Origin: Latrodectus hesperus | Lineage: Eukaryota > Arthropoda > Arachnida > Araneae > Theridiidae | Reading direction: 5' to 3' | Length of the DNA stretch: 64,000 nt | Assembly (NCBI GenBank): GCA_037975125.1 | Contig: CM075857.1 | Coordinates: 67,411,899-67,475,898, forward strand | In this document: positions 58,801 through 64,000 of the stretch, in pieces | How the letters are laid out: each line of letters opens with the position of its first letter | How positions within the stretch are numbered: position 1 is the first letter of the stretch | Program-made: the position numbers and the translations under genes | Notes under the pieces: generated by a model | Databases searched by the model: none | What the model was told of the DNA's origin: nothing | The model's input: only the letters and a program-made list of their open reading frames with translations

Positions 58801-59378
58801 CTCAAAATTACAATTACTTATAGCTTCATAACATTTAGTCTGAAAAAGAAACCAATTTGCTCTTCTACAGTCAAAGATTTGAGGCCTGTTTTGGTGTAAA
58901 GAGTTCGTAGTATTATCAGCCAAGGAAATTTCAAAATAAATCATCCTATGGTCAGAAAGCGAGTCGTAGTCAGGAATAGACCAATTGATGACATCTTGCA
59001 ATAAACTTTCCCCAACAACAGTAATATCAACGTAGCTAGAACCTTGAGTTGAACAGAAGGTAGGACCGAAATCCTCATTAACTACAAACAGTTGTTTGGT
59101 ACTGAAGAAATCACATAGTTTATCTCCTCTAGCATCTAAATAAGGACTAAACCAAACATTACTTTTGCTATTAGAGTCCATTCCCCAAATAAGTCGAGAA
59201 GAATTAACATTAGACATGAAAGAATCAATCTTTTGTAAATCAGCATCTATATTTCTACCCGGCTCAAAGTAGTAAGAAAGCAGAATAAAATCTAAATCAT
59301 TTACAGTGATTTCAACGGAGATCATGTTATAATCAGAGTAATTATGATAAACAAAGGTAGAAATATCATTCGAGCGAA
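55801..59378 (-). mobile_element. R1/I-group LINE, 5'-truncated, with 13-bp target duplication
   Basis: The minus-strand insertion begins inside the endonuclease and ends in an A-tail (T10 on the plus strand at 55801-55810) after a 3' UTR of about 165 bp. TTTTACTTTGAAA occurs at 55788-55800 and again at 59379-59391, exactly at the two ends. This is read as the target duplication and shows a standard 5'-truncated target-primed insertion. Few lesions suggest a fairly young copy. Confidence 0.92.
55977..59378 (-). pseudogene. LINE ORF2 pseudogene: endonuclease, RT, RNase H, zinc knuckle
   Basis: Endonuclease: SRLIWGMDSNSKSNVWFSP, YVDITVVG and DYDSLSDHRM, with its N-terminal catalytic part lost. 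A TAG at 58045-58047 follows VVLIPKS; the frame then continues into RT, with motif A LSLDIKGAFDNAWW, motif B KGCPQGSVSGPFLWN and motif C AFADDLLVIV. A 20-bp tandem duplication (about 56996-57050) shifts the frame after IVRGYRTMSEDIE. RNase H: YFTDGSK, FQAELLCINLAV, ICSDSMSSLLAL, then a second frameshift near 56550, and HVKGHSGVYGNERADFLAK. The C-terminal zinc knuckle is CKCNSGSDNPSHILLEC; the stop codon is at 55977. CPQGSxSGP plus a C-terminal RNase H fits the R1/I group. Confidence 0.93.
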
Positions 59379-59391
59379 TTTTACTTTGAAA

Positions 59392-59883
59392 TGTCATCGG
59401 TTTTAATGATGTACTCAGTTTTCTTTTCTAAAGACTGAAAAATATAAATTTTCGATATTTTTTTTAAATATTTTAATAAAAATTTACTTTAAATCAATTG
59501 AATAATTGGATGAGAAAATGTAGATAAAAAACTTATCTTGGATTTTTCTTGTATCTCTCATTGTATTCTCTGTATTCTCACTGTGTTTCAGCCTGACGTA
59601 AATCCCTTGCCGTATGAATGATGGAGCCGTTATGTACTGTGCTTTAACAAAGAATTACATCTTGTAGTTTTCAAGTTTTCGTTATCATTAAAATAATTTT
59701 TTTGGCAAATTACATCGAAATTTTTAAAGTCTGATGTTTTTTCTATGGTTATTTTCATATTTGTTGGTGCATTAATTCTCTCTCTTATAAACTTAAGAAA
59801 TTTTCATTGTTACACAAATTTTTTTTATGTGTATGTGAGTTATATCTCACTATCAATATTTTCTATTAAAAGTTATATATATA
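59392..59883. other. Flank between LINE and SINE scrap
   Basis: Nothing recognised beyond A+T-rich sequence. Confidence 0.5.
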
Positions 59884-59928
59884 GCAGTTCGTGTGTTCGA
59901 ATCCCACTTTGGGTTTGGATGTTATTTG
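59884..59928 (+). mobile_element. SINE scrap with tRNA B box
   Basis: GTGTTCGAATCCCACTTTGG and then GTTTGGATGTTATTTGTC resemble the B box and the following GGATGTACTTTC of the SINEs at 11.6, 61.9 and 62.7 kb. The A box and tail are missing. Confidence 0.4.
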
Positions 59929-59949
59929 TCATTCGAATCCATTTTAAGC

Positions 59950-60733
59950 CGTAGGCTCCGGCTTAATCAACTTTCGTGAGCAAAAATATAACCATTGAAC
60001 GACAAACACACCAAACCAAGTAAGCCAAATATGTATAGTTAGAATGTTCAATCTATATAAATTAGATACCACATTAATTAGGAATTTTTTTATCAAGTTT
60101 AAGGACATGATTGTAGTGAATTCAATTATGAATGAGTGCAATTTTTGTTAAAGAAGTATAATTTTAATTACTAAAATAAAAATATTGATTATTTTTGTGA
60201 TCAATATTTTTCTTAAATTATAGGATGAAATGCTGTGAAAATAATCAATTCGGAGTTTTCCATTTGGTTCTGCCTGAACGCTAGAGGGCGCTGATCGTTA
60301 GTGCAATTTATATTATTTATATAGTTTAGTCATTCTTTTTCTTGGCTTTGTATTTGTGAAAGAACCATATTTCTTAAATCGGGTTGATTTAATCGGCCAC
60401 AAGGACTTATTATTATTTATTTTATATCATTAAATATTTTTTAATTTTTCAACTGCGTATTTATTTAGAAAGTATTTGTGGCTTCGCTGGAACCAATTTA
60501 ATTTTAATTTCTGTTCGAATTTTCTTCAAATGCTTATGGAATGTGATTTACCAGAAATGGATTTTTATGTAGCTTCTTAACTGAATTGCAAAAAATGCCA
60601 ATTTTTAGTCGTAAATAGTATATAAACTATAGTATATAAAAGCAAATTTTATAAAACCATTAATAGACATTCTATAAGCTTCGTAGAATTTTTTATGACA
60701 AATTAGCTTTAAAATCTCTTTTTTCTTTTAGAG
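59950..60733. other. A+T-rich DNA, nothing coding
   Basis: CTAGAGGGCGCTGAT at 60281-60295 resembles a CTCF-type core. A 12-bp hairpin lies near 60178-60212. Confidence 0.4.
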
Positions 60734-61913
60734 TATGGATTCCCAAACTTTTTTTTCTCGTGGACCACTTTCAAAATTTTATTATTTTTGGTATATCCCC
60801 TGCTGTTTCATTTCTACTGTATTCCCAAAACTCTTAAAAAATATCACCCTAAATTGGGGGTAATAAGAAGAAAAAAAAGTAGCAGATTTTCTTGTGCCCT
60901 ATTTACTAAAATAATATTTGTGGTTATATAAAATTATAAGCATTTTTTATTACAAACAATTAACAATTGACGAAAATCAACAATGAACTCTGAAATGCAA
61001 ATCAACAATAACAAATTGTCATACTTTTAATGAAACGGATGTACTTGATGAATTGACAGCAAATTATCAATATTTGGCTTCAGTTTTATAAGAAGTAATC
61101 TCAAATCTCCCCGTTCTGTGATGTTTAATCTGCTCCTTTTTTTGTTAATAGATTGGTAACGGCTCTAAAACTTCTTTCGACAAGATATGACGAGAGAAAT
61201 GCTATGAAAATTATTCTCGCAATTTTCCACAGACCAGGATATTTTTCGGGGATTTCTGCCTGCAGCCAAAATGTTTGATAGCCTTTTTTAAATTTCATCT
61301 TCAGTTCCTTGTTGGTGCTGGGATCAAGTAGCTCCTCTTGTAATACCACATTTGCCTCTTCCGTTTCATCAAATGGGGTTATGATCCATGGTGGTATTTC
61401 CATCGTCAGAATATCTTCAAATCTGTCTTTGAAGTCATCATGTAGGGTATTTAAATGTTGAGCGTAAGTCTGAATATCTTCATCAAGACATTCTATCTGT
61501 GTCAAGTGCGGAAACTGGGAGAATTCGCGCCTAATGCAGAAAGCAAGTACAGCGCAAGTCGCATTTCATCCCTTTGCAGGTCTAAACAAGCATCCTGGAC
61601 GAGCGGGTGCACGGGCGGCATTTTGCAAGTCTGGACATGTGTGTACACTTGTACTATTATCTATTGTTCTTTTCAATTCTGTGTTTGAATTGAGTCGCGA
61701 ATATTTTTGAGTACCTACCTAGTGAATGATTCTACCTGCCTACGTTGATAGGTAAATAGAATTTTTGTTCTTTATTATAAAATCCAGAAACATTTTCGTG
61801 AACCCCCCATTTACAACTTGTGAACCCCTGTTTTCTTTTCAAATCTACGTAGACCCCCGTGTGGTCTCCTATGGACCCATAGGGATCCACCTGGACCACT
61901 TTGGGAATCTATG
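60734..61913 (-). mobile_element. Internally deleted hAT transposon
   Basis: The left end TATGGATTCCCAAACTT and the complement of the right end CATAGATTCCCAAAGTG are diverged versions of the hAT end CAGNGGTTCCCAAA. Both are followed by TGGACCACTTT within 20 bp. Flanks TTTTAGAG and ATCTAGAG match at 6 of 8, a decayed 8-bp duplication. At 1,180 bp, only the transposase C-terminus remains inside. Confidence 0.82.
61027..61505 (-). pseudogene. hAT transposase C-terminus (ZBED5/SCAND3-like)
   Basis: Reads DFKDRFEDILTMEIPPWIIT, PFDETEEANVVLQEELLDPS, then KKGYQTFWLQAEIPEKYPGL and the dimerisation motif YLVERSFRAVTNLLTKK. A frameshift after about 61128 is followed by ITERGDLRLLLIKLKPNIDN and LLSIHQVHP to a TAA at 61027-61029. 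This is the conserved tail of the hAT family that gave vertebrate ZBED5/SCAND3-type genes. The N-terminal two thirds are deleted. The minus-strand text at 61506-61620 is not clearly hAT. It is a different family from the 44-46 kb pseudogene. Confidence 0.88.
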
Positions 61914-61927
61914 ATCTAGAGGTTGAA

Positions 61928-62204
61928 GTTGTTGTCGTGTGCCAGCTCGGCTGTCATTATAGGGTGCGCTGCTCCACTTTTCCAACTGAACCATATTTTG
62001 GTGTAGAGTCCGACTTCTTCAGTACACACATGCCATAGGTACCCGTTTATAGGGTAGGCAACCATTCAAATCCCATTCATACAAGGAAAGGAAAAAGACA
62101 GGATAGATACAGAGAGAAAGTACATCCATGCCCGAACCGGGATTCGAGCTTAGCACCTCCCTATCCGCAGTCAGGCACGCTGACCACTAAACAAGTTGGG
62201 TGGC
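61928..62204 (-). mobile_element. tRNA-derived SINE, family B, copy 2
   Basis: Collinear with 11610-11894. On the minus strand it has an A box (TAGTGGTCAGCGTGCC), a B-box-like GCTCGAATCCCGGTTCGGGC, GGATGTACTTTCTCTCTG and a CAACAACTT tail. The perfect 10-bp duplication AGAGGTTGAA (61918-61927 and 62205-62214) overlaps the flank of the hAT element, so the SINE arrived after the hAT. Confidence 0.92.
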
Positions 62205-62284
62205 AGAGGTTGAAACAAACTATGAAAATGATTTTAACATGACAGTGAGCAAAATCATTTGTTAAAGAGTATTCAATGAGATCG

Positions 62285-62600
62285 TATTGGCGCGGTTGGC
62301 TAGAGCGTTCGTTATAGGAAGGTAATGCTCTCAAATCCCGACCCAATCGAAGACTCATCGTGTCCACTAATAGTGGTAGGCACGTTAAATATGTCGTAAT
62401 TGTGACGGCTTCCATCTGAAATGATACCTCTGAGGATGACAGGCTAAATCTAGGAGGTCTACTACTTGATCGTTGCTTTTATAAAGATTCACTTTCGGTA
62501 CTACTTTGGCACACCCACTGGGTGCCCCACTATGTAAGGTATACCATCGTTCTTGTAGCGATGAATGTGAGAATCCTAATAGGCGGGCTCTATACAATAA
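62285..62600 (+). mobile_element. Probable tRNA-derived SINE, family D
   Basis: The head TTGGCGCGGTTGGCTAGAGC and CTCAAATCCCGACCC resemble tRNA A and B boxes at tRNA-like spacing. A body of about 240 bp of balanced composition follows. No second copy is in the window and no target duplication was found. Confidence 0.45.
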
Positions 62601-62747
62601 TAGAATATTAAATGTCCAGCTAACAGAGGAAAAAGGTCTTAAGCATTATTTTATATATCTGTCCCTAGAAGTGAAGACGACCTGTTAATATTAAAATTTG
62701 AACTTCAAAAGAACTTTTTTCTGTTCTACTTTTACTCATCATTTGTG

Positions 62748-62977
62748 CCGACTGATGGCGCAGTGGTTAGCGTCCCTAACTTTGTAGAAGTAGGACCCGG
62801 GTTTAAATCCTAGTCCGGGCGTGGATGTACCTTTCGCTGTGTGTGTGTTTATTTCGGGGCAAAGATGGTATACCTATTGTTCACCCACTGTAAAAAATTG
62901 CCATCACATCATCTTCGATCCTTATAGCGCTGAATATAATTGAAACAACTGGACATTTGGGAAAGAAAAAATACCCT
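62748..62977 (+). mobile_element. tRNA-derived SINE, family E
   Basis: The A box is TGGCGCAGTGGTTAGCG and the B box GGTTTAAATCC. GGGCGTGGATGTACCTTTCG follows, as in family B, but the body then differs and ends in an A-rich tail. The perfect 10-bp duplication ATCATTTGTG flanks it (62738-62747 and 62978-62987). Confidence 0.9.
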
Positions 62978-62987
62978 ATCATTTGTG

Positions 62988-63562
<575 letters not shown>

Positions 63563-64000
63563 AAATTTCAGATGTATTGTTCTTAAAATAGCCTTCTTAA
63601 ACATAATTTAGTTCTAAGCGAATTAGAATTTTATACATTATAACACGTAAGATGACAGTAATTAAATTTTTTTATGGATATTAGCATATCAATAGATATA
63701 TCAATGCTCTCTATTCTTGCGAAGTTTCTGTTGCAGCCAATCATGTCTTATTATCATTATTATCATTACAGTTTGTTTTCCGATAACTTGTATTCTGCAT
63801 TAAAATTAGCAGTGAAACATTTTGACAAGCCTGACGAATATATTTCTAATCATATTTCTATTTTTTTCATTTATAGATTTGTGATCAGTCGCTGAAAAAA
63901 TTTAATTATTTAATGAACTTATAGTTTTGAATCTTTATTTTACATGTAAACTAACAAACTCCAGAAAGCAATTACAAACTGCATTCATGAAAATAATATT
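63563..64000. other. A+T-rich DNA to the window end
   Basis: A 73-codon frame at 63674-63895 has no recognisable domain. Confidence 0.45.

Noticed and set aside
59392..59430. Extension of the LINE open frame upstream to a stop at 59428
   Set aside because: The perfect 13-bp duplication ending at 59391 places the element boundary at 59378. The open codons beyond it are flank by coincidence.

Overview
The window is A+T-rich animal DNA and reads as one stretch of a spider genome, most likely an orb-weaver. The evidence is: long CA, TA and GA microsatellites; tRNA-derived SINEs with AAC-type tails and target-site duplications; Tc1/mariner, hAT and Tigger-like DNA transposons; an R1/I-type LINE with its own RNase H; and a gene with GT-AG splice signals. 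The species assignment is an inference from the repeat families. No operon, CRISPR array or prokaryotic gene was seen.

The only host protein gene recognised with confidence is a divergent class A GPCR in a terminal exon on the plus strand (about 25189-26210). It has a splice acceptor, seven membrane segments, a stop codon and a polyA signal, but one extra base near 25601-25603 shifts the frame. A Tc1-family transposon with perfect 28-bp ends sits 59 bp upstream of that exon. Weaker host-gene hints are a promoter-like block at 29541-29783 with a possible first exon, a G+C-rich block at 16130-16769, and two isolated exon-like pieces at 1401-1505 and 51852-52007.

Region by region: 0-9 kb is AT-rich with a CT/CA microsatellite, a SINE (5320-5663), a ten-unit 35-bp minisatellite and a LINE endonuclease scrap. 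The 9-13 kb stretch holds a TA array, an internally deleted mariner with recognisable ends, a minus-strand SINE and a 190-bp-arm inverted repeat between two TA arrays. The 13-23 kb stretch is mostly featureless. The 23.6-26.2 kb stretch is the Tc1 element plus the GPCR. The 27-35 kb stretch holds LINE, Tc1 and Tigger fragments, a small TIR element and two hairpins resembling microRNA precursors. The 42-52 kb stretch holds a second copy of the first SINE family, a hAT transposase pseudogene carrying two short palindromes, and RNase H remnants. The 54-62 kb stretch holds a 5S rRNA fragment with a T-run, an RTE-like LINE tail, a 3.6-kb 5'-truncated LINE with a 13-bp target duplication, and a deleted hAT with a SINE inserted at its edge. 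The 62-64 kb stretch has two more SINEs and a CA array.

The genes do not form a pathway. The window is an intergenic or intronic mobile-element landscape around one receptor gene. No convincing new multi-gene system was found. The most unusual signals are structural: the frameshifted receptor next to a transposon, the large foldback, the hairpins, and the palindromes inside the hAT pseudogene.
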